IMG/VR virus record: IMGVR_UViG_3300032285_001024
Location: 1-32,700 of that record
Reading direction: 5' to 3' (one strand)
DNA: 32,700 nt
Source: a virus
This document shows, one piece after another, positions 15,904-21,305 of the stretch (within the stretch, counting starts at the first letter, position 1; every line of letters starts with the position of its first letter). The notes under the pieces were generated by a model. That model did no database searches, was not told the DNA's origin, and saw nothing but the letters and a program-made list of their open reading frames with translations. Position numbers and translations under genes: made by a program.

Positions 15904-16391
15904 GAACTGAAGCACAGCAAAAAATATATGAGTATAAAAAAGCATGGGCAAAAGCTAATGCGGAAAAAGTGCGAGCTTCTAGAAAAAAATATGAAGAAAA
16001 CAACAAAGAGTTAGTTGATGCTTACAGAAATTCTGATGCTTTCAAAAAAAGAGCTATAGAAAGAGCCACAGCTTACAACAAAAAAAATAAAGATAAAAGA
16101 AAAGCTATTAGCTCAAAATATGCAAAAAATCATCCTCATAAAATTTTAATGAATGTTATGAAAAGAAATGCAAAAAAACTACAAGCAACTCCTAAATGGG
16201 CAGATGAAACAAAAATTGCTTGCCTTTATTCAGTAGCAGCTATGCTCAATAAGTATGGAACTGAAAAGTATCATATAGATCATATTGTTCCATTAAGAAG
16301 CAAAATTGTTTGTGGATTGCATACTTATGAAAATCTTAGAGTTATTACAGCAAAAGAAAACTTACAAAAAAGTAATAAACATCAACCATGA
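15900..16391 (+). CDS. HNH endonuclease
   Basis: The 163-residue protein has a very basic helical N-terminal half (residues 1-100, many Lys) and a C-terminal HNH domain. The domain runs YHIDHIVPLRSKIVCGLHTYENLRV-type from residue 124: His125, Asp127, His128, then His141, Asn145 and Asn154. Zinc-binding Cys pairs are lacking, as in several phage HNH families. Such enzymes cut or nick double-stranded DNA and act as homing endonucleases or packaging helpers. Four-base ATGA overlaps join it to the phosphatase upstream and to the SprT-like gene downstream, so it is embedded in the operon rather than an obvious recent insertion. Confidence 0.88.
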   Translation: MRTEAQQKIYEYKKAWAKANAEKVRASRKKYEENNKELVDAYRNSDAFKKRAIERATAYNKKNKDKRKAISSKYAKNHPHKILMNVMKRNAKKLQATPKWADETKIACLYSVAAMLNKYGTEKYHIDHIVPLRSKIVCGLHTYENLRVITAKENLQKSNKHQP

Positions 16392-16741
16392 AACTAAATC
16401 CCATCATCCTCAAAGAAATCTATGAAATGCTCTATATCTGTGAGCCTTTCAGCAAATGGAATCTACCATTGGCAGATGAGATTAAATTTGAGGTCATTTT
16501 GGATGAGAATGTCATGGGAACTTATCTCTATGATGATGGCGGCAAATATGCCCATACTATTCAAATAAGCTCTGCTAGATGCGGTCATTTAGATACTGTG
16601 ATTAGAACCCTAGCCCATGAGATGATTCATGCTAGTAGGCATGATACTGTGACTGATGCTTGGTTAAAGCATGACAAGACCTTTAGAAGAAGGGCACACC
16701 TAATTAGTTCTGAGCTAGGATTTGATCCACTAGAATTGTAG
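16388..16741 (+). CDS. SprT-like zinc metalloprotease
   Basis: The 117-residue protein carries HEMIH (His77, Glu78, His81), a HExxH zinc site in the context RTLAHEMIHASRHD, and downstream WLKHDKTFRRRAHLI. His95 and the H(D/G)xxF pattern fit SprT/Spartan-like proteases. It lacks the C-terminal zinc ribbon of cellular SprT. Relatives process proteins crosslinked to or bound on DNA; the phage target is unknown. It is the last gene of the rightward late block, starts on an ATGA overlap, and is followed at once by the convergent terminator zone. Confidence 0.82.
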   Translation: MKLNPIILKEIYEMLYICEPFSKWNLPLADEIKFEVILDENVMGTYLYDDGGKYAHTIQISSARCGHLDTVIRTLAHEMIHASRHDTVTDAWLKHDKTFRRRAHLISSELGFDPLEL

Positions 16742-16785
16742 TTCCGTATAAAACTGCATTTTTGTAAACTTTACGGAACTTTTTA
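16740..16785 (+). terminator. Long-loop terminator at the convergent junction
   Basis: AGTTCCGTA (16740-16748) and TACGGAACT (16772-16780) form a perfect 9-bp stem with a 23-base loop. It begins inside the stop codon of the SprT-like gene and is followed by TTTTT on the plus strand, so it should end the late rightward transcript. The loop is unusually long for a simple terminator. Confidence 0.65.
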
Positions 16786-16820
16786 CCTGTTTTTGTAAAC
16801 TATCTGAAACTAGGTAAAAA
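16780..16820. repeat. Second 9-bp inverted repeat of the same geometry
   Basis: TTTTTACCT (16780-16788) and AGGTAAAAA (16812-16820) are perfect arms, again with a 23-base loop, and share base 16780 with the first hairpin. Both loops contain TTTTTGTAAACT (16759-16770 and 16790-16801). The right arm overlaps the stop codon of the leftward gene ending at 16810. No T-run follows on the minus strand, so this one may bind a protein rather than terminate. Confidence 0.7.
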
Positions 16821-17016
16821 CCCTAACAATTCCACCTAGGTACATACCAACCGCTACAGCCTCTACAGTAAAGAGTGCATAGTCTTTGGCTACCAACCCC
16901 TCAACTGTCCATAAAAAACTGCCTATAAGCCCAAATAATAGGTTTAAAGGGTATATATTCAGACTAGTCAATCCTATGCCACAGAGACACAGGATTGTGC
17001 CGATCCATTTAGCCAT
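16810..17016 (-). CDS. Small polytopic membrane protein
   Basis: The 68-residue protein is almost wholly hydrophobic. Membrane segments lie at about residues 4-20 (WIGTILCLCGIGLTSLN), 24-40 (NLLFGLIGSFLWTVEG) and 47-66. I recall close relatives in aquatic phages, with a conserved NIYPLN turn and EAVAVxxYxxG end. They have no known function. It is the last gene of the leftward early operon and overlaps the tiny gene upstream by 8 bases. Confidence 0.75.
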   Translation of the reverse strand: MAKWIGTILCLCGIGLTSLNIYPLNLLFGLIGSFLWTVEGLVAKDYALFTVEAVAVGMYLGGIVRVFT

Positions 17017-17110
17017 TTTTAGCTAAGAACTCAGCCATAGTTTTTAGTATCGCTTCTCTCACTACTGCGAGTTCATCTTCTGAAAGGGTAAAGTCTGGAT
17101 TTAGTGTCAT
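17009..17110 (-). CDS. Tiny acidic ORF between coupled genes
   Basis: This 33-residue reading (MTLNPDFTLSEDELAVVREA, then a helix ending in AEFLAKNG) is below common length cut-offs. Its ATG overlaps the TGA of the upstream gene (ATGA, 17107-17110), and its stop overlaps the start of the membrane protein downstream. It fills a stretch that would otherwise be an unexplained gap in an operon with no spare bases. It is predicted to be mostly helical. The ribosome site is weak (AAGAAAAA), consistent with translational coupling. Confidence 0.6.
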   Translation of the reverse strand: MTLNPDFTLSEDELAVVREAILKTMAEFLAKNG

Positions 17111-17427
17111 TTTTTCTTGGCTTTCTTAGTTTCTATTTGTTGATATACCTGCATGAGAGCATTAAATCTTTCATCAAGGGCTGATTCAAGGCCTTTAATA
17201 GTGTCATATGCAGTCCATAGCGCACCTGATTCATCATCAATTAGTCTTTCAGCGCATATGGAAATTATAGACCTACAGCTATTCAGTTTTGTAGCGATTT
17301 CATCAATTTTATTGATTTGCTCATACAAATAATTTTTAGTTATATCGGATAGCTCAATAGTTCCTTCATATTTAAGCCCTAAGTCATCACCGCATTTTTT
17401 GCAGACAAAAACAAAATCTTCTTTCAT
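17107..17427 (-). CDS. Hypothetical protein with N-terminal CxxC
   Basis: The 106-residue protein opens MKEDFVFVCKKCGDDLGLKY, with one CKKCG knuckle (residues 9-13). Two further Cys lie at about 51 and 58 in a helical region, so a split zinc site is possible. The rest is helical and charged (YEQINKIDEIATKLNSC, ERFNALMQVYQQIETKK) and ends in a Lys-rich tail KKAKKK that may touch nucleic acid. The function is unknown. It is joined to both neighbours by ATGA overlaps. Confidence 0.7.
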   Translation of the reverse strand: MKEDFVFVCKKCGDDLGLKYEGTIELSDITKNYLYEQINKIDEIATKLNSCRSIISICAERLIDDESGALWTAYDTIKGLESALDERFNALMQVYQQIETKKAKKK

Positions 17428-17546
17428 TTTAATTTCCTATGGTAAGCATCAGTTGGATTGTTTTTCATGCTTCTTAATAAATCATCAATGGTTTCAAAAT
17501 ATTGAATGAAATGAAGCCCTGCTGGTGTATATATATCAAAAGTCAT
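17424..17546 (-). CDS. Tiny ORF, 40 residues, in the leftward operon
   Basis: The reading MTFDIYTPAGLHFIQYFETI, then DDLLRSMKNNPTDAYHRKLK, begins on an ATGA overlap with the upstream stop (17543-17546) and ends on an ATGA overlap with the downstream start (17424-17427). It looks like a small mixed alpha/beta peptide without membrane or Cys motifs. Exact coupling at both ends is the evidence that it is translated. I do not recognise a family. Confidence 0.6.
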   Translation of the reverse strand: MTFDIYTPAGLHFIQYFETIDDLLRSMKNNPTDAYHRKLK

Positions 17547-17746
17547 TTAAAAAATTTCCTTAAAATCATTTCGGCATAAATAACAGTCTCTCTGTGTTGT
17601 TTTTTTACAACAAATGAGCCATTAGGCATTCTTGCATTTAGTAAAGTGTGTAATTCATCCGCTATTTCTATCGGATCTACTACCTTTGGCACACAATTAC
17701 AATTTCTACCTTGATTGCAATTTTGATTACAGGTCATATTTTTCAT
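17543..17746 (-). CDS. Small Cys-rich-start phage protein (CNQNCNQGRNCNC)
   Basis: I place the start at 17746 (67 residues). An ATG at 17737 would also serve and begins MTCNQNCNQGRNCNC. A longer reading from 17791 overlaps the upstream gene by 65 bases and is unlikely. The N-terminal CNQNCNQGRxCxC cluster (five Cys in about 15 residues) is a motif I recall at the start of small uncharacterised phage proteins, perhaps metal-binding. The remainder (DPIEIADELHTLLNARMPNG) is helical and ends AEMILRKFFK. It contains a minus-strand copy of the TTGTTGTAAAAAAACAAC repeat (17596-17613). Confidence 0.68.
   Translation of the reverse strand: MKNMTCNQNCNQGRNCNCVPKVVDPIEIADELHTLLNARMPNGSFVVKKQHRETVIYAEMILRKFFK
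17596..17613 (-). repeat. Inverted-repeat motif, copy 3 (TTGTTGTAAAAAAACAAC)
   Basis: On the minus strand this 18-mer differs by one base from the two identical plus-strand copies at 22259-22276 and 25891-25908. It has GTTG and CAAC arms around an 8-base A-rich centre. Here it lies inside a gene and encodes VVKKQ. Confidence 0.75.
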
Positions 17747-18107
17747 TGATTGGGTTGAAGAGCCATGCAGCAGCATAGTCTGGTCGAACAATTACTCTAG
17801 TCGGCTTTCTAGCAGCTTCTCTAGCTTTTAGTCTGAACTTTCTATTGAACTCTTCAGGGGTATAAGCTAATGGCTTTTCAGCATCAGGCTGATTGCCAGC
17901 CATATAAAAAACTGTGAATTGACCTGTAGTTCTCTTGTAATTATGAATATAGATTTTTTTTCTAAATCTTAGTTCAGTAATATATTTGCATACTGACTTG
18001 ACCGACATATTGACCGCATCAGCCATAGTGTGTCGGCTCATGGGTTCTGTTGTCATCTTTTGTAACAAAAACTCAATTTTTGCTTTTTTTGTTTCTTCTT
18101 TTTTCAT
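17727..18107 (-). CDS. Winged-helix-like DNA-binding protein
   Basis: The start is set at 18107 (126 residues), where AGGTG lies 7-8 bases upstream. A longer open frame to 18185 reads through the tRNA gene and is an artefact. Residues 1-60 read as a helix-turn-helix domain: IEFLLQKMTTEPMSRHTMAD, then AVNMSVKSVCKYITELRFRK, then the wing KIYIHNYKR. The C-terminal half has a basic helix (NRKFRLKAREAARKPTR) and RPDYAAAWLFNP, familiar from phage HTH proteins. It probably binds DNA as an early or middle regulator or replication accessory; the target is unknown. It lies right behind the tRNA gene. Confidence 0.75.
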   Translation of the reverse strand: MKKEETKKAKIEFLLQKMTTEPMSRHTMADAVNMSVKSVCKYITELRFRKKIYIHNYKRTTGQFTVFYMAGNQPDAEKPLAYTPEEFNRKFRLKAREAARKPTRVIVRPDYAAAWLFNPINEKYDL

Positions 18108-18124
18108 ATATACACCTATAAATT

Positions 18125-18200
18125 TGGCTGCCTCGGCTGGTCTCGAACCAGCGACCCACAGATTAACAGTCTGTTGCTCTACCAACTGAGCTACAAGGCA
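18125..18200 (-). tRNA. tRNA-Asn (GTT anticodon)
   Basis: On the minus strand a complete cloverleaf can be drawn: acceptor TGCCTTG/CGAGGCA (one G-T pair), D-arm AGCTCAGTTGGTAGAGCA, anticodon arm CAGACTGTTAATCTG with loop CTGTTAA giving anticodon GTT, and T-arm GCTGGTTCGAGACCAGC. Discriminator G and an encoded CCA follow (18125-18128). It is embedded in the leftward operon 17 bases before the next gene, so the transcript must be processed. Phage-encoded tRNAs commonly support AT-rich codon use; many Asn codons are used in the virion proteins here. Confidence 0.95.
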
Positions 18201-18210
18201 AATCCTTTAG

Positions 18211-18342
18211 TTAAACTCCACAACCACAAACTTGCTTACCATTAAAGCCTGTATAACAACGATATGGGGCATATGGTGGGCAAGCTGCCAAAGCATAAGC
18301 AGTTGTAACTAATAATACTAAACCAACTAGAGCTTTTTTCAT
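18211..18342 (-). CDS. Small secreted or lipoprotein-like peptide
   Basis: This 43-residue protein has an excellent AAGGAG site. A basic N-terminus (MKK) and hydrophobic core (ALVGLVLLVTTAYALAA) form a signal peptide, followed by CPPYAPYRCYTGFNGKQVCGCGV. LAAC fits a lipobox with lipidation at Cys21, but cleavage by signal peptidase I just before it is also possible. The mature part is about 23 residues with four Cys, likely disulfide-bonded in the periplasm. I recall similar peptides in phages of beta-proteobacteria. The function is unknown; envelope modification or exclusion are possible. It lies between the SSB-like gene and the tRNA. Confidence 0.72.
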   Translation of the reverse strand: MKKALVGLVLLVTTAYALAACPPYAPYRCYTGFNGKQVCGCGV

Positions 18343-18352
18343 AATTAACTCC

Positions 18353-18595
18353 TTAGAATGGGACATCATCAGCTAAATCTGAGCCACCCTTAAATGGGGC
18401 TTGACCAGCTTCTTTTTTCTGCAAATCATTAAAATACAACCAACCATCAAAGCCTACTGGCAGAGCTTCTAGCTTAACCATTTGGCCTTTAGCAGTTTCC
18501 ATTAGGACTCCTGCTTTGACATACCGAGTCTTTTCTTGACCCTCTTTGTTTGTATAAGTTCCTGCTTTAGCTACTATATCTTTTATTACTGGCAT
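18353..18595 (-). CDS. Small SSB-like single-stranded DNA-binding protein
   Basis: The 80-residue protein has a beta-rich body with AGTYTNKEGQEKTRYVKAG, VKLEALPVGFDGWLYFND and a short linker, and ends SDLADDVPF. The acidic tip ending in Pro-Phe is the hallmark of SSB tails that recruit replication and repair partners. The body is shorter than a normal OB-fold SSB (about 110 residues). It overlaps the exonuclease gene by 10 bases, completing an exonuclease, annealase and SSB recombination set. Identification rests on the tail and the gene context. Confidence 0.75.
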   Translation of the reverse strand: MPVIKDIVAKAGTYTNKEGQEKTRYVKAGVLMETAKGQMVKLEALPVGFDGWLYFNDLQKKEAGQAPFKGGSDLADDVPF

Positions 18596-19203
18596 TTTAA
18601 ACCTTTCAATTTTTCAACTGTTTCATCAACTTCTACCAAAAAGGCAGTTACTTCTTTCTCAAGATTTGCAATATATTCATCATCTCGATCAACTCGAACA
18701 ACAAATAACTGTAAATCTTCAGGAAGTCTTGGGTCAAATGAGACAAAGTCACACCAGGCTCGACCTGTGCAAGCCATTTGAGTCATCATTTGTGGAATAT
18801 ATTTACTAGGGGCTTTACCGCTAAGTAAGGTATCAATATGAGTTTTGCTATTAGGGCACTTAATTTCAATAAGACCGCTATCACCAACAAGCCCATCAGG
18901 GCTGCAACCAAAATTAGGAATGCTAGGATGGTCAATAAAACCTTCTTCATCTACTAATACCCCTTTAAAAGCTTCATAAGCCATGCGAGCTTGAGGCTCT
19001 GTTTCAGTTCCCCATGCCATAGCATCATTACTGTAAAACTCAGCTTGCTGACCTGTTAATCTTTCAACAACTAGGTCTGATAGATAGTTAGCTCTTGATG
19101 CACTAACCCCTGTCTTAGTCTTAGCCATGACATCTGCAACCTTACTAGCAGTTACTTTGCCTAGTCTGGCTTTGAACCATTCTTCTGTTCTTTGTTCCAT
19201 CAT
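18586..19203 (-). CDS. YqaJ-type recombination exonuclease
   Basis: The 205-residue protein matches the lambda-exonuclease/YqaJ family. The N-terminus is QRTEEWFKARLGKVTASKVA, followed by AMAWGTETEPQARMAYE (Glu of the active site, residues 63-79), GCSPDGLVG with Asp103, and LIEIKCP with Glu113 and Lys115. These give the PD-(D/E)XK catalytic set. The enzyme degrades the 5' strand at DNA ends to leave 3' tails for the annealing protein encoded upstream at 19456. AGGAAATAG precedes the double ATG, and I use the first. The tiny upstream ORF ends on this start. Confidence 0.92.
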   Translation of the reverse strand: MMEQRTEEWFKARLGKVTASKVADVMAKTKTGVSASRANYLSDLVVERLTGQQAEFYSNDAMAWGTETEPQARMAYEAFKGVLVDEEGFIDHPSIPNFGCSPDGLVGDSGLIEIKCPNSKTHIDTLLSGKAPSKYIPQMMTQMACTGRAWCDFVSFDPRLPEDLQLFVVRVDRDDEYIANLEKEVTAFLVEVDETVEKLKGLKCQ

Positions 19204-19280
19204 CTATTTCCTAACCAAAGGACTAGGGCTACAAACCCTAACCCCATCAAAAAACCTAATAAAAGGACTAGAACAATCAT
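19200..19280 (-). CDS. Tiny single-pass membrane peptide (26 residues)
   Basis: The reading MIVLVLLLGFLMGLGFVALV, then LWLGNR, is one hydrophobic membrane helix. The ATG overlaps the upstream TGA (19277-19280), and its own TGA overlaps the exonuclease ATG (19200-19203). Four-base coupling at both ends in an operon full of such junctions supports real translation. Its CDS also supplies the AGGAAA ribosome site of the exonuclease. The function is unknown; a small membrane effector or merely a coupling peptide are possible. Confidence 0.55.
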   Translation of the reverse strand: MIVLVLLLGFLMGLGFVALVLWLGNR

Positions 19281-19459
19281 TCTAACTCATCCATTGATTT
19301 TAGGGCATCTGCCAAATCAAGAGATAACTGACTGCATTTTCTTGCACAGTTCTGAGCATCTCCCCATCGGCCTTGTAAGCAGAAATTGTGCATCAATTTA
19401 ACTTCTACTTGCAAATCAATCCAGAGGTCTGAATAGTCTTGTTTTCCATCGATTCTCAT
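19277..19459 (-). CDS. Hypothetical small helical protein
   Basis: This 60-residue protein (start DGKQDYSDLWIDLQVEVKLM) is helical with three Cys in the middle (NFCLQGRWGDAQNCARKCSQ) and an acidic end LKSMDELE. It sits between the annealase and exonuclease genes, joined to both sides by ATGA overlaps. It has no membrane segment. I do not recognise the family; a partner of the recombination proteins is possible from position alone. Confidence 0.65.
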   Translation of the reverse strand: MRIDGKQDYSDLWIDLQVEVKLMHNFCLQGRWGDAQNCARKCSQLSLDLADALKSMDELE

Positions 19460-19989
19460 GCTAACTCCTTTTTCTTTAACTCTTTTGCATCATTGATTAG
19501 TTTTAATGCTTCTTTGTCTTTACTAGCGGCTTTATAAGCTTCAGCAAATGCAACCTTTAGCTCATCCATAGTTGTAGCTCTACCGATTGTTTCAATCAAT
19601 TTAGTGGCATCTACAGGCTCTGCATCTTCCTGTGGGACATCCTCACCAGCATAGATATATAAACCGATACCAAAGCAAGCGATAGCCTTTGCCAAGCATC
19701 TCATCATGGCTTTGTTAATAGCTACTGCATCAGGGTTAGGAATGGCTTGATTTCTGTGATCCATAACAGGCAAGTGCATCTTGATAGTCTTGCCAAAAGC
19801 ATTGACATCACAAAATACCATCAAGCTATCTTTACCGCATGGAGCTGGTTGCTTAAATGACCAGGTAGCCTTTGGATCTTGCAATAATAACTGATCGACT
19901 GCCCATGCCCATGAAAGGTAACTAAGACCATTCTTTTTCTCGATATGCTGACCGACATCAATTTTTCTTAATTCTGCATATTTACTCAT
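19456..19989 (-). CDS. DUF1071/Sak3-type single-strand annealing protein
   Basis: The 177-residue protein begins with the family-typical YAELRKIDVGQHIEKKNGLS and YLSWAWAVDQLL. A beta-rich core follows (ATWSFKQP, DSLMVFCDVNAFGKTIKMHL), then PVMDHRNQAIPNPDAVAINK and MMRCLAKAIACFGIGLYIYAGED. I recognise these as features of DUF1071, the Sak3 branch of RAD52-like annealing proteins. It should coat 3' single strands and promote annealing with the YqaJ exonuclease. The C-terminal 50 residues are a charged, probably flexible helical tail. Its start overlaps the stop of a tiny ORF (ATGA), with AAGGAG just upstream. Confidence 0.9.
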   Translation of the reverse strand: MSKYAELRKIDVGQHIEKKNGLSYLSWAWAVDQLLLQDPKATWSFKQPAPCGKDSLMVFCDVNAFGKTIKMHLPVMDHRNQAIPNPDAVAINKAMMRCLAKAIACFGIGLYIYAGEDVPQEDAEPVDATKLIETIGRATTMDELKVAFAEAYKAASKDKEALKLINDAKELKKKELA

Positions 19990-20093
19990 TTAATTCTCCT
20001 TAAAACACTATTTAAAAAATACCGCCAAACAAAATATAAAGCTAAAGACTGACTCATTCCTGACATCCTTAATCTTATATATTTGCTTATCAT
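19986..20093 (-). CDS. Tiny basic ORF upstream of the annealase gene
   Basis: The 35-residue reading (MISKYIRLRMSGMSQSLALY, then FVWRYFLNSVLRRIK) is strongly basic and amphipathic. Its ATG overlaps the upstream TGA (20090-20093), and its TGA overlaps the annealase ATG (19986-19989). Its last codons contain the AAGGAG ribosome site. Coupled junctions at both ends argue that it is a gene. It may associate with the membrane or nucleic acid; no family is recognised. Confidence 0.58.
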   Translation of the reverse strand: MISKYIRLRMSGMSQSLALYFVWRYFLNSVLRRIK

Positions 20094-20311
20094 TTTTTCT
20101 TAACCTGCTCATCTGGTGTTAATAAAACTACCTTTGAGAACTGTTCGCATTTGAAAGCTGCCTCACCAATTCTAGTAACCCCTGCATAGCGACAGTCATT
20201 GTAGATGCGACCTGAGCCACTAAATACCCCATAAAATGCACCGAATATAAAGCCAAGAACTAAGCCAATTAAAAAGGTTTTAGTGATTTTGTTCCAAGCA
20301 AATTCATTCAT
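20090..20311 (-). CDS. Small single-pass membrane protein
   Basis: The 73-residue protein has a short N-terminal cytoplasmic part (MNEFAWNKITK) and one Gly-rich membrane helix at about residues 12-30 (TFLIGLVLGFIFGAFYGVF). An external domain with two Cys (IYNDCRYAGVTRIGEAAFKC) and a polar tail ending VKKK follow. The Cys pair could form a disulfide outside the membrane. It is coupled by ATGA overlaps to the genes on both sides. The function is unknown; early small membrane proteins of phages often affect host envelope or exclusion. Confidence 0.7.
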   Translation of the reverse strand: MNEFAWNKITKTFLIGLVLGFIFGAFYGVFSGSGRIYNDCRYAGVTRIGEAAFKCEQFSKVVLLTPDEQVKKK

Positions 20312-20544
20312 TTCTCACTCGCTTTCTTTAGTATTGCTCTAGCAATTCTGATTTCATAATCAAAACTTGTTTCAACCTCAGCAGCACTATATTCAATGCC
20401 ATTAAGTGTCTGCATTATTTCCTCATCACTTAACTCTTTTGGTGCTATGTAAAGTGGTATTGAATGTTCTTTTTCATGCGGTTCAATTTCTTCTGTGAGC
20501 CATTGTTTATCCCCATCAATAACTATCCATGCAACAGGTTTCAT
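20308..20544 (-). CDS. Hypothetical early protein
   Basis: The 78-residue acidic protein starts MKPVAWIVIDGDKQWLTEEI and has the segment HSIPLYIAPKELSDEEI, a pattern (IPLYxxPxxLxDEEI) that I recall from small phage and prophage proteins of unknown function. The C-terminal part is a helix (DYEIRIARAILKKASEK). Its ATG directly follows the upstream TAA without spacing, and its end overlaps the next gene by four bases. Confidence 0.7.
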   Translation of the reverse strand: MKPVAWIVIDGDKQWLTEEIEPHEKEHSIPLYIAPKELSDEEIMQTLNGIEYSAAEVETSFDYEIRIARAILKKASEK

Positions 20545-20841
20545 TTAATCTCCAACTAGGTCAATAATTGAGTCAATTTCTGCTCTGCAAGCATTTTTAA
20601 TCAAAGCTAATAAAGCCTGGTCATCACCTTTGATATAAGCTTGTAGCATTAGCCCTGAGTTTTCCCAAACTTTATCTCCAAGATCATTACTATCAAATGG
20701 GGTAAGATTAAATTTATTTAATGCACCATAAGACAATGAATCTTTATTGAGAATTGCATCGCATACCTGTTCATGCAACTCTTCATAATTGTCATCGCCT
20801 TCATATGCAGACTGTAACCAAGCATCATATCTATCCATCAT
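20545..20841 (-). CDS. Hypothetical acidic early protein
   Basis: The 98-residue, strongly acidic helical protein (MMDRYDAWLQSAYEGDDNYE, ending EIDSIIDLVGD) has no recognisable motif. AAGGAGA precedes the double ATG. It lies second in the leftward operon, close to the promoter region. Small acidic early phage proteins frequently bind and inhibit host enzymes or mimic DNA, but nothing specific here shows that. Confidence 0.68.
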   Translation of the reverse strand: MMDRYDAWLQSAYEGDDNYEELHEQVCDAILNKDSLSYGALNKFNLTPFDSNDLGDKVWENSGLMLQAYIKGDDQALLALIKNACRAEIDSIIDLVGD

Positions 20842-20848
20842 ATTCTCC

Positions 20849-20932
20849 TTAACCTAAATAACCAAAAGCCCACAACACTACTGGAAGCATAAAGCAAGCA
20901 CCTAAAAACAAACCCTTAAGAATATCAATCAT
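20849..20932 (-). CDS. Tiny membrane peptide, first gene of the leftward operon
   Basis: A 27-residue reading (MIDILKGLFLGACFMLPVVL, then WAFGYLG) follows a strong AGGAG site and ends 7 bases before the next gene. It is a single hydrophobic helix. The perfect ribosome site and first position in the operon suggest real expression. It may be a small membrane effector or a leader peptide that controls downstream translation. Confidence 0.6.
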   Translation of the reverse strand: MIDILKGLFLGACFMLPVVLWAFGYLG

Positions 20933-21029
20933 TTTTTTCTCCTAAAAACCTAATCGGTACAAAAGACTTTATTGGATTAAACTTACACCAAACTTACAAA
21001 TGCAATTTATTTTCTAGGTATTTTCCCTA
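20933..21029. promoter_or_regulatory. Divergent early control region with 11-bp phased repeats
   Basis: This 97-base A+T-rich gap separates the leftward operon from the rightward one, so both early promoters should lie here. AAACTTACA occurs twice, at 20979-20987 and 20990-20998, exactly 11 bases apart, one helical turn. This is the spacing expected of a protein binding cooperatively on one face. No clear -35/-10 pair matches consensus on either strand, so a phage or host activator may be needed. Confidence 0.6.
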
Positions 21030-21305
21030 ATGAGAGCAAAAAGAGTCGATATTAACCAAAAAGCCATAGTTGAGCATTTAAGAGCTATGGGGGTTTCGGT
21101 ATTCCATTTGCATGAAGTAGGCAAAGGTTGCCCAGACCTACTCTGTGGAATAAATGGTCAGACTTATCTCATTGAGGTCAAGAAAGATGCTAAGGCTAGT
21201 TTTACTCCTGCCCAGGTAGAGTTTCAAGGCAGCTGGAAAGGATCTCCTGTTATCAGGATAAATTCAGTAGAAGAAGCTATTGCATTTGTAAATAATATGG
21301 TTTAA
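21030..21305 (+). CDS. VRR-NUC domain nuclease
   Basis: The 91-residue protein is a single VRR-NUC domain of the PD-(D/E)XK superfamily: an N-terminal helix (INQKAIVEHLRAMGVSVFHL), GKGCPDLLCG with Asp36, YLIEVKKD with Glu49 and Lys51, then a strand VIRINSVEEAIAFV. Stand-alone phage members are structure-selective nucleases, possibly junction-resolving; the substrate here is inferred. It is the first gene of the rightward early operon. The ribosome site is weak (AGGT 14 bases upstream). Confidence 0.88.
   Translation: MRAKRVDINQKAIVEHLRAMGVSVFHLHEVGKGCPDLLCGINGQTYLIEVKKDAKASFTPAQVEFQGSWKGSPVIRINSVEEAIAFVNNMV

Noticed and set aside
18108-18185. Upstream extension of the winged-helix gene to 18185
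   Set aside because: The extension reads through the 3' half of the tRNA-Asn gene on the same strand. AGGTG and ATG at 18107 give a proper start.
17986-18189. Plus-strand reading across the winged-helix gene and tRNA
   Set aside because: It is the antisense of a tRNA and a well-supported minus-strand gene, with no ribosome site of its own.
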